Shown here: positions 42,460-50,403 of the stretch, in pieces
Layout of the letters: each line of letters starts with the position of its first letter
Numbering within the stretch: the stretch's first letter is position 1
Source of the DNA: JBGLNJ01 sp034434835
Lineage (GTDB): Bacteria > Chloroflexota > Anaerolineae > Fen-1058
Length of the DNA: 64,000 bases
Direction: 5' to 3'
NCBI GenBank assembly: GCA_034434835.1
Contig: DAOTXX010000152.1
Span: forward strand, 1 to 64,000
Notes under the pieces: generated by a model
What the model was told of the DNA's origin: nothing
Seen by the model: the letters and a program-made list of their open reading frames with translations, nothing else
The model's database searches: none
Program-made: the position numbers and the translations under genes

Positions 42460-43650
42460 CTAACGCTTGGCGACGTTGAGATCGAACCAGCGCAAGAGCG
42501 CCTGCAGCACATCGCGGCCCGGCGAGCGCATCCTCGAGGTGCCCGGCACAATGGCTACCACGCCTTGCGATTGCCATTTGGCGAACGGGCTGTTGGGATC
42601 GGCCATCACGTTCACGTCGGCGTGAACCGGGCGCAGGCCATACGCCACCGCCTTGCTCTGCACGTCCTTGCTCAGCAAGTACTTTTCAAATTCGAGCGCG
42701 GCGTTCTTGTCCAGCGCGGTCGTCTCCGGCCCCATCCATACGCTGAACGGGAAATCGAACCACGTGACGTACTTGGGGTATCTCACGGCCAGCGGGTCGC
42801 CCCAGCGCGTCTTGATGCCACCCATGTTCGCCAGCAGGTCGCTTTCCAGCAGTTGGCCCCCATCGCCGACCGAATAACCCAGCAGCGCAAAATCTTCGGC
42901 GGTGTAGGCGCTGGCTCCACTGATGTCCGTCACCGAACTCATCAGCTCTTTGAGCCAGGCCTGGAACTTGGGGTCGGTCACGTCGGCCACGCTGATGTCG
43001 GGCCTGTCATAGTATTCACCCGCAGCGGCGATCATCGCCGCGAGTCCCCCGACGTTCTTGCGCGGGTTCGGCACCACGAGCTTGAAATAGCCCCACGAGC
43101 GGTCACCGCCCAGATCGGGCCAGCCGCCCTTGGCCGTCGCCGCGTCGTGCAGCGTCTTCCAGTTGATCTCGCCGAATTTTTGTACCAGCACCGTGGCGCG
43201 GCTTTGGTAGATACCCCAGGCAAACAGCGAAAGCGCGATGGGCCTGGCGCGGTATTCGCCATCGGTGAGGAACACGTCGCGGCCTTGCTTTTCTTTTTGC
43301 ACCGCGTTTGCCAGCTCGACCAGGTAACGGCTATCGGGGATCCACGCCGTCGGCAGTTGATCGAACGAGGCGCTATCGTAGCGGGCCAGCGCCGAAAGGC
43401 CGTCCATCGGAATGATCGTCACGTGGATCGGACGGCCTTCCAGTTTGTGGTCCTCGGCATTGAACTTTTTGGCCGCTTCGCTCACCCACGGCTCGACCGC
43501 CAGCGCCGTGACGATGCGCACCTCGATCGGCTTGTTCGTCACGGCGACCGGGGTGCCCGATCTGGGCATGAACTGGATGACCAGCCCTATGCCGACAATG
43601 ACCAGGGCGAGGGCGATCACGAGGAAAAAGATCAAGCGTGTTCGGTTCAT
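42460..43650 (-). CDS. Extracytoplasmic solute-binding-like protein
   Basis: A 396-residue protein with one N-terminal helix (about 5-26) and an SBP fold: VRIVTALAVEPWVSEAAKKFN near the start, WKTLHDAATAKGGWPDLGG, and PFSVWMGPETTALDKNAA. It resembles the SBP half of the vWA fusion downstream. No permease or ATPase genes adjoin, so binding for sensing rather than import is possible. Confidence 0.85.
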   Translation of the reverse strand: MNRTRLIFFLVIALALVIVGIGLVIQFMPRSGTPVAVTNKPIEVRIVTALAVEPWVSEAAKKFNAEDHKLEGRPIHVTIIPMDGLSALARYDSASFDQLPTAWIPDSRYLVELANAVQKEKQGRDVFLTDGEYRARPIALSLFAWGIYQSRATVLVQKFGEINWKTLHDAATAKGGWPDLGGDRSWGYFKLVVPNPRKNVGGLAAMIAAAGEYYDRPDISVADVTDPKFQAWLKELMSSVTDISGASAYTAEDFALLGYSVGDGGQLLESDLLANMGGIKTRWGDPLAVRYPKYVTWFDFPFSVWMGPETTALDKNAALEFEKYLLSKDVQSKAVAYGLRPVHADVNVMADPNSPFAKWQSQGVVAIVPGTSRMRSPGRDVLQALLRWFDLNVAKR

Positions 43651-43765
43651 AAAGACCTCGCGGGGCGCGTCAAAGCGCCCCTCACTAGTGAGGAGTACGA
43701 TTAAGGGCCCTCATCTCCCATCCCCTTCTCCGATACAGGAAAAGGGGGAGTGGGAGTTGAGGAAA

Positions 43766-44446
43766 TCAACCGCTGAGACCCAGTCGCTTCTTGCGCTCGG
43801 CCAACTGGCTGTCGAGTTCGGCCTTGCCCAGCGCCGCATCCACCTGATCTTCCAGGCGAGCGGCTTCCATCTCGGCGCGCGCTTCGGCCTGATCGAGCCG
43901 GGCGCGGATGCCCTCGGTGATGCGCGCAATGTCCGCGTCGCCCACGCCTTCCAGGTCCTTGAGCGAACGGATCGCGCCGACGGTGCGCTCCTTCGACTTG
44001 GCGAGGTCCAGCAGGGCTTGCATCTCCTCGCGCTCTTGCTTGATGGTCGTCAGCTTGGCTTCCAGCTTGAGCTTGGCGTCCATCAGCTTTTGATATTCGA
44101 CCTGGGTTTTTTGGTGGCTCTCTTGATACTCGGTGAGCAGCTTGCTGGTGGTATTGAGCTTGGCCTGTACGGCAGCGGCCAGGTCGTCCTTGCCTTGGCG
44201 GAGCAGCTCGTCAATGTTGGTATCATACTTGGCGGCCTCGGCCTGATATTGCTCCACCTTGCGCGCCAGGGTTTTGACGTTGCCGCCGACCGTCGCGGCG
44301 GCGTCTTCGAGCGCGTCCAGGTTGTTTTCGGCCTGGCGGATGTATTCATCGAACACAGCCAGGGAATTTGCCTTGAGCGCTGCATCCACCATCGCGTGCA
44401 AGTTGGCCGAGATCAGGGTACTGACTTTCTCAAGTAGCGATGCCAT
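43766..44446 (-). CDS. pspA: PspA/IM30 family membrane-stress protein
   Basis: A 226-residue, almost wholly helical coiled-coil protein. MASLLEKVSTLISANLHAMV is the usual amphipathic N-terminus that binds membrane; the core has DEYIRQAENNLDALEDA. PspA/Vipp1 proteins polymerise on membranes under stress. It is first in a minus-strand run with SBP-like, vWA, TPR, flotillin, NfeD and slipin genes. A TATGAT box and a 17-bp palindrome lie upstream. Confidence 0.93.
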   Translation of the reverse strand: MASLLEKVSTLISANLHAMVDAALKANSLAVFDEYIRQAENNLDALEDAAATVGGNVKTLARKVEQYQAEAAKYDTNIDELLRQGKDDLAAAVQAKLNTTSKLLTEYQESHQKTQVEYQKLMDAKLKLEAKLTTIKQEREEMQALLDLAKSKERTVGAIRSLKDLEGVGDADIARITEGIRARLDQAEARAEMEAARLEDQVDAALGKAELDSQLAERKKRLGLSG

Positions 44447-44484
44447 GAGACTTTCTCCTTTGTAGAATTTTCGGTGGTCATCGT

Positions 44485-44508
44485 ATCATACAAGCGGCTG
44501 AGCCGCTT
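44485..44508 (-). promoter_or_regulatory. Possible pspA promoter with palindromic spacer
   Basis: Reading minus: palindrome AAGCGGCTCAGCCGCTT (44508-44492), then TATGAT (44490-44485), about 40 bp before ATG 44446. The -35 is weak (CCGTCA). The palindrome fills the spacer, where an operator would act, but similar hairpins are common in this genome. Confidence 0.4.
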
Positions 44509-44602
44509 GACGGGCGACTGACGAGGTGCTGACCGGCCTGGCTCCCGGCTCAAGTCCGGCAACTATTATACTGCAAAAAGGAGCACATCCAACAACACAA
44601 AC

Positions 44603-44637
44603 AAAAAAAGCCCCAGGTCTCCGAGAAGCCGGGGGCT
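44603..44637 (-). terminator. Intrinsic terminator of the response-regulator pair
   Basis: Reading minus: AGCCCCCGG stem (44637-44629) pairs with CCTGGGGCT (44617-44609), followed by seven Ts. Confidence 0.85.
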
Positions 44638-44661
44638 AGATTCATCTGGGCAAGTCGCACA

Positions 44662-45063
44662 TCAGGTCAGCTGCTGCGCCGAAGCACGGGCCATGACCCG
44701 TTCGACACTTTGCAGCAACTCTTGAAGCGAGAAAGGCTTTTTGATGTAATCATCCACCCCGGCAATGTGCTTGGCCAGGACCTCGTCAATGCCTTCTGCT
44801 TTGGCCGTGACGACGATGACGGGGATGTTTTTCATCACATCGTCGGCCTTCATCCGCCGGTAAATCTCCCAGCCGTCCATCCCGGGCAACATCAAATCGA
44901 GCAGAACCAAAACGGGACGATGTCGGCGGATGGCGTCCAAACCATCGGCACCATTTTCGGCGCCGACAATCTCCAAATCTGTCCGCTCGAGGATCAGCCG
45001 GATCAACTCGATCACGCCCGGCTCATCTTCGATGCACACCACAGTGTTGGTTGATCGGGTCAT
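44662..45063 (-). CDS. Receiver-only response regulator (copy 2)
   Basis: A 133-residue CheY-like protein: CIEDEPG acidic pair, phosphoacceptor Asp in LLDLMLPGMDGWE (about 56), VVTAKAEG Thr and KKPFS Lys. No output domain. Close paralogue of the gene 33 bp upstream. Probably acts by protein interaction. Its kinase is not adjacent. Confidence 0.93.
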   Translation of the reverse strand: MTRSTNTVVCIEDEPGVIELIRLILERTDLEIVGAENGADGLDAIRRHRPVLVLLDLMLPGMDGWEIYRRMKADDVMKNIPVIVVTAKAEGIDEVLAKHIAGVDDYIKKPFSLQELLQSVERVMARASAQQLT

Positions 45064-45096
45064 ACTACCTCACACTCGCAGGATAGCCCGTGAGGC

Positions 45097-45483
45097 TCAG
45101 TCCATTTTCCCCAGGACTTTTTCAATGCTCTGGATGAGTTCCTGCGGGCCAAAGGGTTTGGTGATATAGTCGTCCACCTTGGCAATGTGCAGGCCCAGGA
45201 CTTTGTCAATGCTCTGAGCCTTGGCGGTGACAATGATGACGGGGATGTGCTTGAGATCCTCGTCAGCCTTCATCTGCTGATAGACTTCCCAGCCATCCAT
45301 GCCCGGCATCATCAGGTCAAGCAACACCAGGTCGGGCTTGATACGCCGGACGGCCTCCAGTCCTTCCGCTCCTCCCGTCGCACCGGTCAGCTCGAATCCC
45401 CTGCGGCCCAGAATGAGCCGGATCAGGTCAATCATCTCGGATTCGTCCTCGATGCAGACGACAGTTCTCTTCGCTGCAGACAT
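45097..45483 (-). CDS. Receiver-only response regulator (copy 1)
   Basis: A 128-residue receiver with CIEDESEM, LLDLMMPGMDGWE, VVTAKAQS and TKPFGPQE. Very similar to the following gene, with which it forms a tandem pair ending at one terminator. Both may be phosphorylated by kinases elsewhere. Confidence 0.93.
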   Translation of the reverse strand: MSAAKRTVVCIEDESEMIDLIRLILGRRGFELTGATGGAEGLEAVRRIKPDLVLLDLMMPGMDGWEVYQQMKADEDLKHIPVIIVTAKAQSIDKVLGLHIAKVDDYITKPFGPQELIQSIEKVLGKMD

Positions 45484-45669
45484 GGTGTTCTCCTATGCCC
45501 TTTTGAATCCTGGCGCACGTTGGCTTGATCGTCCCAGCCGCCTCGCTTCGCCAGCCTTGGCAAGCACAGAGCTCTGGGGTTTAGTTTAGCACAAGAACCC
45601 TTGCCTGTCCAGAGGCCTGGATCGGTCGCGCCATTTGGCACACACTGCTGCAATTCCTGAGACTGGCGA

Positions 45670-46548
45670 TCAAGCTCCACCCATACGCGGGTCGAACGCA
45701 TCGCGCACCCCATCACCCAAAAAGTTGAATCCCAAGACGACGCTCAGGACGGCCAGGCCCGGAAAGGTTGTCAGCCACCACTGGTAGAATCGAAAGCGGC
45801 CCGTCGAGATCATCGCCCCCCATTCCGGGGTGGGCGGCACCGCGCCCAGACCAATAAAGCTCAAAGCGGCGATCGTCAGGATGACGCTGCCAGCGTCGAG
45901 CGACGCCTTGATGATGAGCGGCGCGATCGTGTTGGGGACAATGTGCCGCAGCAAGATGCGCCCATCCGGCGCGCCCAGGACACGCGCTGCCACCACGTAC
46001 TCGTTGTGCCGCACGCTGAGCACTTGACCGCGCATCAGCCGCGCGTACTCGGGCCACCAGACCAAAATCATGGCGATGACGGCGTTCTTGAGGCTTGGCC
46101 CCAGCACCGAAGCGATCGCCAGAGCCAGCACGATGGACGGAAAAGCCAGCGTAATGTCCGCCAGCCGCATGATGAGCAGGTCGAACACACCGCCGATGTA
46201 GCCCGCCAGCGCGCCGACCAGTCCGCCCAGCAAACCGGCGAACAAGATGACCAGCAAGCCCACCGGCAATGAAATCTGCGCGCCGTAGACGACGCGGCTG
46301 AACACATCGCGTCCCAGCTCATCTGTGCCAAACAGATGCTGAATCGAAGGCGGGCTGAGGCGGGCCTCGATGGTTTGCGCCTGCGCGTCGTATGGCGCGA
46401 TGAGAGGCGCGGCGATAGCGACCACGCCCCAGATCAAAATGATCGCCGCACCAGCCATTGCCATGCGATTGCTGGTCAGGATGCGCAGGCTGCGCCGCCA
46501 CGGTGATTCGGATGATATTGCTTTCGCGTTGAGTGCTACCTGATTCAT
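45670..46548 (-). CDS. Dipeptide/oligopeptide ABC transporter permease, DppC/OppC type
   Basis: A 292-residue permease with about six helices. N-terminal TM near 32-55, and the EAA-type loop region YVVAARVLGAPDGRILLRHI (about 185-204) that contacts the ATPase. LIGLGAVPPTPEWGAM is typical of DppC/OppC. It follows the DppB-type gene (97 bp). No dppD/dppF ATPase genes follow in the window, so ATPases must be elsewhere. Confidence 0.93.
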   Translation of the reverse strand: MNQVALNAKAISSESPWRRSLRILTSNRMAMAGAAIILIWGVVAIAAPLIAPYDAQAQTIEARLSPPSIQHLFGTDELGRDVFSRVVYGAQISLPVGLLVILFAGLLGGLVGALAGYIGGVFDLLIMRLADITLAFPSIVLALAIASVLGPSLKNAVIAMILVWWPEYARLMRGQVLSVRHNEYVVAARVLGAPDGRILLRHIVPNTIAPLIIKASLDAGSVILTIAALSFIGLGAVPPTPEWGAMISTGRFRFYQWWLTTFPGLAVLSVVLGFNFLGDGVRDAFDPRMGGA

Positions 46549-46645
46549 CGTTTTTGGGGAGGGCGACCACTAGCCCATGCGGGCCACAAGCTGCCCCCGC
46601 ACGGGGGTTGCGGTCGCCCATCGGGGACACCTGCAAGAGATGTCC

Positions 46646-47662
46646 CTACTCCCGGATGCGCGGATCGAGCACGCCATACAGAACGTCCACAACCAGGTTG
46701 ACCAGAATGTAGATCGCCGCGATAAGGAGTGTCGTGCCAAGCACCGCGGGATAGTCCAGGTTCGCCGCCGATTCGACCGCGTAGCGACCGATGCCCGGCC
46801 AGGCGAAAATCGTCTCGGTCATGATCGCGCCGGTCATCAACCCGGCAAAGGCCAGCCCCAGCACCGTGAGCGTCGGGATAAAGGCGTTACGCAGCGCGTG
46901 GATCAAGATCACGGTCCGCTCGCGCAAACCTTTGGCGCGCGCCGTGCGGATGTAATCCATGCGCAGCACCTCGAGCAGTGACGCGCGCGTGATACGGCAG
47001 ATCAGCGCCAGCGTGAACCAGCCGAGCACCACGGAGGGCAAGATCAAGTGCTGCAGCGAGTTGCCGAGCGCCTGCCAGTCGCCCGCCAGTAAGGCGTCCG
47101 TCAGGTACATGCCGGTGACGGTGGGTGGGGCGACCAGGCGAGCGTCAATTCGTCCAGGGCCGGGCAGGATTTGCAGCTTGTAGTAGAACAGAAACATCAC
47201 CATCAAGCCTGACCAGAAGGGCGGCATCGAAGCTCCCAGCAACGAGACCAGTCGCGACAGATGGTCGAGCCAGCTTCCGGATTTGAGCGCGGCGACGATC
47301 CCCAGCGGCAGCCCAAAGATGAGCGCAAACAGCATCGAGGCGATGGACAGCTCGACAGTCGCCGGCAGAAAATCGGCCAGGTCTTGAGCGACCGGGCGCT
47401 TGGTCTTGAACGAGAGGCCCAGATCGCCACGCGCCAGATTCGAGAGATAGATCAGGTATTGTTCAGGGAGCGATTTGTTCAAGCCCCATTTTTCGATGGC
47501 GGCGTTGACGATGTCGGGCTTGTCCAGCGATTTTTCGCCGACGATGACGACCAGTGGATTGGCCGGGACCAGGTGAGAGACGACGAATGTGAGCAGGGTG
47601 ACCCCGATGAGCATGGGGAAGACGAGCAGCAGGCGACGGATGATGTGGACGGACAGGCCCAT
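46646..47662 (-). CDS. Dipeptide/oligopeptide ABC transporter permease, DppB/OppB type
   Basis: A 338-residue permease. Start LSVHIIRRLLLVFPMLIGV is typical of DppB; RTARAKGLRERTVILIHALRN (about 246-266) is the EAA-like loop. Six helices. It follows the SBP gene after a 14-bp perfect hairpin (47685-47720), which may lower its expression relative to the SBP. Confidence 0.93.
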   Translation of the reverse strand: MGLSVHIIRRLLLVFPMLIGVTLLTFVVSHLVPANPLVVIVGEKSLDKPDIVNAAIEKWGLNKSLPEQYLIYLSNLARGDLGLSFKTKRPVAQDLADFLPATVELSIASMLFALIFGLPLGIVAALKSGSWLDHLSRLVSLLGASMPPFWSGLMVMFLFYYKLQILPGPGRIDARLVAPPTVTGMYLTDALLAGDWQALGNSLQHLILPSVVLGWFTLALICRITRASLLEVLRMDYIRTARAKGLRERTVILIHALRNAFIPTLTVLGLAFAGLMTGAIMTETIFAWPGIGRYAVESAANLDYPAVLGTTLLIAAIYILVNLVVDVLYGVLDPRIRE

Positions 47663-47684
47663 CGCGATCTCCGACGTGAGAATA

Positions 47685-47720
47685 GACCTGACAGGTCTTG
47701 CAAAGCAGACCTGTCAGGTC
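47685..47720. terminator. Intercistronic 14-bp hairpin
   Basis: GACCTGACAGGTCT (47685-47698) pairs with AGACCTGTCAGGTC (47707-47720). It lacks a T-run and lies between the SBP and the first permease gene. It may stabilise the SBP message or cause partial stopping. Confidence 0.5.
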
Positions 47721-47730
47721 CAACAGCGGC

Positions 47731-49401
47731 TTACTTGCTCAGGTCAAAGAAGCTGACGAAATGCACCGGATGATAGGCAAAGCCCTTGACGGCCTTGCTC
47801 ATCCCGGCAATGGACTGGTTCTGGTAGAGCATCGTAAAGGGCATGTCGTCCATCAGCACCTTTTGCAAGTCCTTGATGGCTTGCTCGCGCTTGGCTGGGT
47901 CAAGCTCGGTGCCGACGATCTTGGCATACTTTTCTGCTTCGGGATTCTTGTAGAGCATCCGTTTGGCGATGCCCCGATCGCTGTACGAGAAATAATCCGT
48001 CCACATCGTCGGATCGAGATAGTCGGGCGTCCACCCGCCGAAGGCAAAGGCCAGCTTTTGCGCGCGCATGTCGCTCAGGTACACACTCTGCTCCATCGGC
48101 TTGAGGTTGACTGTGATGCCGACTTCTTTGAGGTCATTCTTGATCTTGGCCGCAATCGTCTCGCGGGTGGGGTTCGCGCCATAGGCCAGCTCGATCGTAA
48201 AGCCTTGCTCGTACCCGGCCTCTTTGAGCAGCGCCTTGGCCTTGTTCAGGTCACGTCCTTGCGTCATCTTGGGGTCAACACCCAAAATGCCCAGTGGGAT
48301 AATACTCGGGGCGCGACTGCCGTAACCGCGCAGGATCGCCTTGATCAGCCCGTCATAGTCAACGCTGAGCGCAATCGCCTGCCGCACGCGCTTGTCGGAA
48401 AGCGGTTTGGACAGCGCCGCGCTGGAGGTCATCGCCAGATAGTTTTGATCGAGCGTCTGGCCGATGACGACGTTGAGCTTGGGATCGGCCTTGGCCTGCT
48501 CGACCAGGTCTGGGTCAATGCTGGAAGCCAGGTCCGCGTCGCCGCGCTGGAGCATTTGCAGCACCGTCGTCGGGTCGGCCACGTGCTTGATGATGACCTT
48601 GCCAAGCTTGGGCTTGCCACGCCAGTAATTTGGGTTGGCTTCCAGCACGATCTCGGATTTGGGCTTCCAACTCGTCTGGATGAACGGGCCGCTGCCTGCC
48701 GAGTTTTGATCGAGCCAGTCTTTGGCCTTGTCTGTCTTGTCGGCATCGGCGGCGTCCGTGCCGTTCTTGCTCTTGACCACTTTGCTATCTACGATGCTCA
48801 TTGCGGGCGCGGCGACGATGCTCAGGAACGCGGGCGAAGGATCGGTCAGCGTGACCTTGACGGTCGTGTCGTTCAAGACCTGCACGTTCGTGATCACGTC
48901 GGCATAGAACGACGGATTGCCCTTGAGGTTCTTGAGGCGCGTCCACGAAAAGCGCACGTCCTCGGCCGTCACAGGATTGCCCGAGGTGAACTTGACGCCC
49001 GGATGCAGGTAAAACGTATAATTCAATCCATCGGGCGACACTTCCCACTTGTCGGCCAGGCGCGGAGAGACCTTGGTCAGATCGCTGGCCTTGAACTCGA
49101 CGAGCGTGTCATAGGTCGAGTTGTGGATCATCAGGTTAGTCGTCTCGTAGGCCTGATGCGGATCGAGCGTGACCACATCGTCGAGGTTCATCACCATGAC
49201 AAGCGCGGATGGCGGAGCGGTCGTCGCCGTCGGCGGCACAGGCGTAGGCTTGGGTTGTGTGGCGGTCGGTTGTGCCGGGGCTGCTGTAGGCGCCGGAGGC
49301 TGTGTCGGCGGCGCAGGCGTCGCCGGGGCGCCGCACCCGACCAGGCTCAGGCCAAGCACGACGACGACGAGCAGGGAAAACAACAGGCGGGTCGCTTTCA
49401 T
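47731..49401 (-). CDS. Peptide ABC transporter substrate-binding lipoprotein (SBP family 5)
   Basis: A 556-residue receptor. Signal peptide with lipobox LSLVGC, then a Pro/Thr-rich tether (about 20-52). The SBP_bac_5 pattern follows: VVTLDPHQAYETTNLMIH, LADKWEVSPDGLNYTFYL and GNPVTAEDVRFSWTRLK. Start at MKATRLLFS behind AAGGAGGAAGAG. First gene of the peptide importer; promoter TTGACG-17-TAGACT lies upstream. Confidence 0.95.
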   Translation of the reverse strand: MKATRLLFSLLVVVVLGLSLVGCGAPATPAPPTQPPAPTAAPAQPTATQPKPTPVPPTATTAPPSALVMVMNLDDVVTLDPHQAYETTNLMIHNSTYDTLVEFKASDLTKVSPRLADKWEVSPDGLNYTFYLHPGVKFTSGNPVTAEDVRFSWTRLKNLKGNPSFYADVITNVQVLNDTTVKVTLTDPSPAFLSIVAAPAMSIVDSKVVKSKNGTDAADADKTDKAKDWLDQNSAGSGPFIQTSWKPKSEIVLEANPNYWRGKPKLGKVIIKHVADPTTVLQMLQRGDADLASSIDPDLVEQAKADPKLNVVIGQTLDQNYLAMTSSAALSKPLSDKRVRQAIALSVDYDGLIKAILRGYGSRAPSIIPLGILGVDPKMTQGRDLNKAKALLKEAGYEQGFTIELAYGANPTRETIAAKIKNDLKEVGITVNLKPMEQSVYLSDMRAQKLAFAFGGWTPDYLDPTMWTDYFSYSDRGIAKRMLYKNPEAEKYAKIVGTELDPAKREQAIKDLQKVLMDDMPFTMLYQNQSIAGMSKAVKGFAYHPVHFVSFFDLSK

Positions 49402-49535
49402 CTCTTCCTCCTTGTGGAAATCGTGGGCGTGGGAGTGCCAGCCCACCGGCCCACGGTAGGCTCTCTTTTCCTGAGGGCTGGCTCAGGTTGAACCGCCATG
49501 TGCTGCGATCACCTCCACACGACGGTCCAGTCCCA

Positions 49536-49564
49536 AGTCTACCGCGCTTTGTCTGCCTCGTCAA
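49536..49564 (-). promoter_or_regulatory. Promoter of the peptide importer operon
   Basis: Reading minus: TTGACG (49564-49559), 17-bp spacer, TAGACT (49541-49536). It lies against the end of the 93-bp repeat. Confidence 0.6.
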
Positions 49565-49565
49565 T

Positions 49566-49658
49566 CCATTGGTGTAAACTTTAGCCCCGGAGTGCGGCCT
49601 TCAGGCCGCGTTTTATGCAGGCTGAAGCCTGCACTCCAACCTTAAGTTGACACGCATG
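49566..49658. repeat. 93-bp dispersed repeat, copy 2 (inverted)
   Basis: Reverse complement of 28988-29080, identical at every position over 93 bp. It lies between the divergent importer and FHA promoters. Confidence 0.9.
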
Positions 49659-49698
49659 CTCGTCAATCCGATCAGCCTGGACCGCACCGCCACTGAAT

Positions 49699-49727
49699 TT
49701 GACAAGCCCGATCAAGCGTCGTATACT
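49699..49727 (+). promoter_or_regulatory. Promoter of the FHA gene
   Basis: TTGACA (49699-49704), 17-bp spacer, TATACT (49722-49727): near-consensus sigma-70 promoter. Confidence 0.8.
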
Positions 49728-49772
49728 TTTTGCATTGGTCAAGGCAAGCATTCATACCCAATAGGAGGACGG

Positions 49773-50360
49773 ATGGCCACTAGTGGATGGCAACTTTTGA
49801 TGGAACAAGGCCCACGCCCTGGGCTGACGTTTGAACTGAACAAGCCCATCATCACACTGGGGCGCGAGGCCAACAACGACATTGTCATTGAGGATCCCCA
49901 AGTCAGCCGGCATCACGCCCGATTGACGCAGCAGGGCGCCGGTTACGCCGTCGAAGACCTGGGCAGTACGAACGGCACGTTCATCAACGGTCACCGCGTC
50001 ATGGGCACCAGGCCGCTCAACAGCGGGGATACCCTCGGCCTGGGCGATACAGTCGTGCTCAAGGTGATGGGAGTGGCCGGTGCTGGCGAGACTGTAGTCG
50101 CGCATCCGCAACCTCAGCCCGCGATGCCGTCTTATGTGCCGCCCCCTCCACCGCCCACGGCAGGCTTTGGCGCGCCGCCGCCTCCACCGCCTCTGCCAGC
50201 TCAGAAGAAAGGCTCGCGTGCGTGGCTGTGGGCCTGCGGCTGTCTGGTGTTGCTCTGTATCGTGGTCACGTTAGCCGCGGCCATCTATTTTTGGAGTAAT
50301 CCCGAGCCGCTCAATGCCCTCTTTCAACTGCTCGGGGTCAGTTTGAGATTCACGCGATAA
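49773..50360 (+). CDS. FHA-domain membrane protein
   Basis: A 195-residue protein. N-terminal FHA domain: ITLGREANNDIVIEDPQVSR and HHARL, DLGSTNGTFING (about 25-75), with the Arg, Ser and His that read phosphothreonine. Then a Pro-rich linker (about 110-145) and one C-terminal helix (about 152-175). Start at ATG 49773 behind AGGAGG. It may read phosphorylation set by the kinase/phosphatase network of the FHA-PP2C protein. Ends at a strong bidirectional terminator. Confidence 0.93.
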   Translation: MATSGWQLLMEQGPRPGLTFELNKPIITLGREANNDIVIEDPQVSRHHARLTQQGAGYAVEDLGSTNGTFINGHRVMGTRPLNSGDTLGLGDTVVLKVMGVAGAGETVVAHPQPQPAMPSYVPPPPPPTAGFGAPPPPPPLPAQKKGSRAWLWACGCLVLLCIVVTLAAAIYFWSNPEPLNALFQLLGVSLRFTR

Positions 50361-50363
50361 AAC

Positions 50364-50399
50364 AATCCTCCCGCAGGCTTTGGAGCCTGCGGGAGGATT
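50364..50399. terminator. Bidirectional terminator
   Basis: AATCCTCCCGCAGGC (50364-50378) and GCCTGCGGGAGGATT (50385-50399): 15 perfect pairs, 6-nt loop, T-rich on both strands. It lies between convergent FHA and baeRF genes. Confidence 0.85.
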
Positions 50400-50403
50400 T
50401 GTG

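Noticed and set aside
47698..49491. 597-codon plus-strand frame opposite the peptide-binding protein gene
   Set aside because: Shadow frame: extreme Arg/Gly/Val composition at its end, while the minus strand encodes a clear SBP family 5 lipoprotein.
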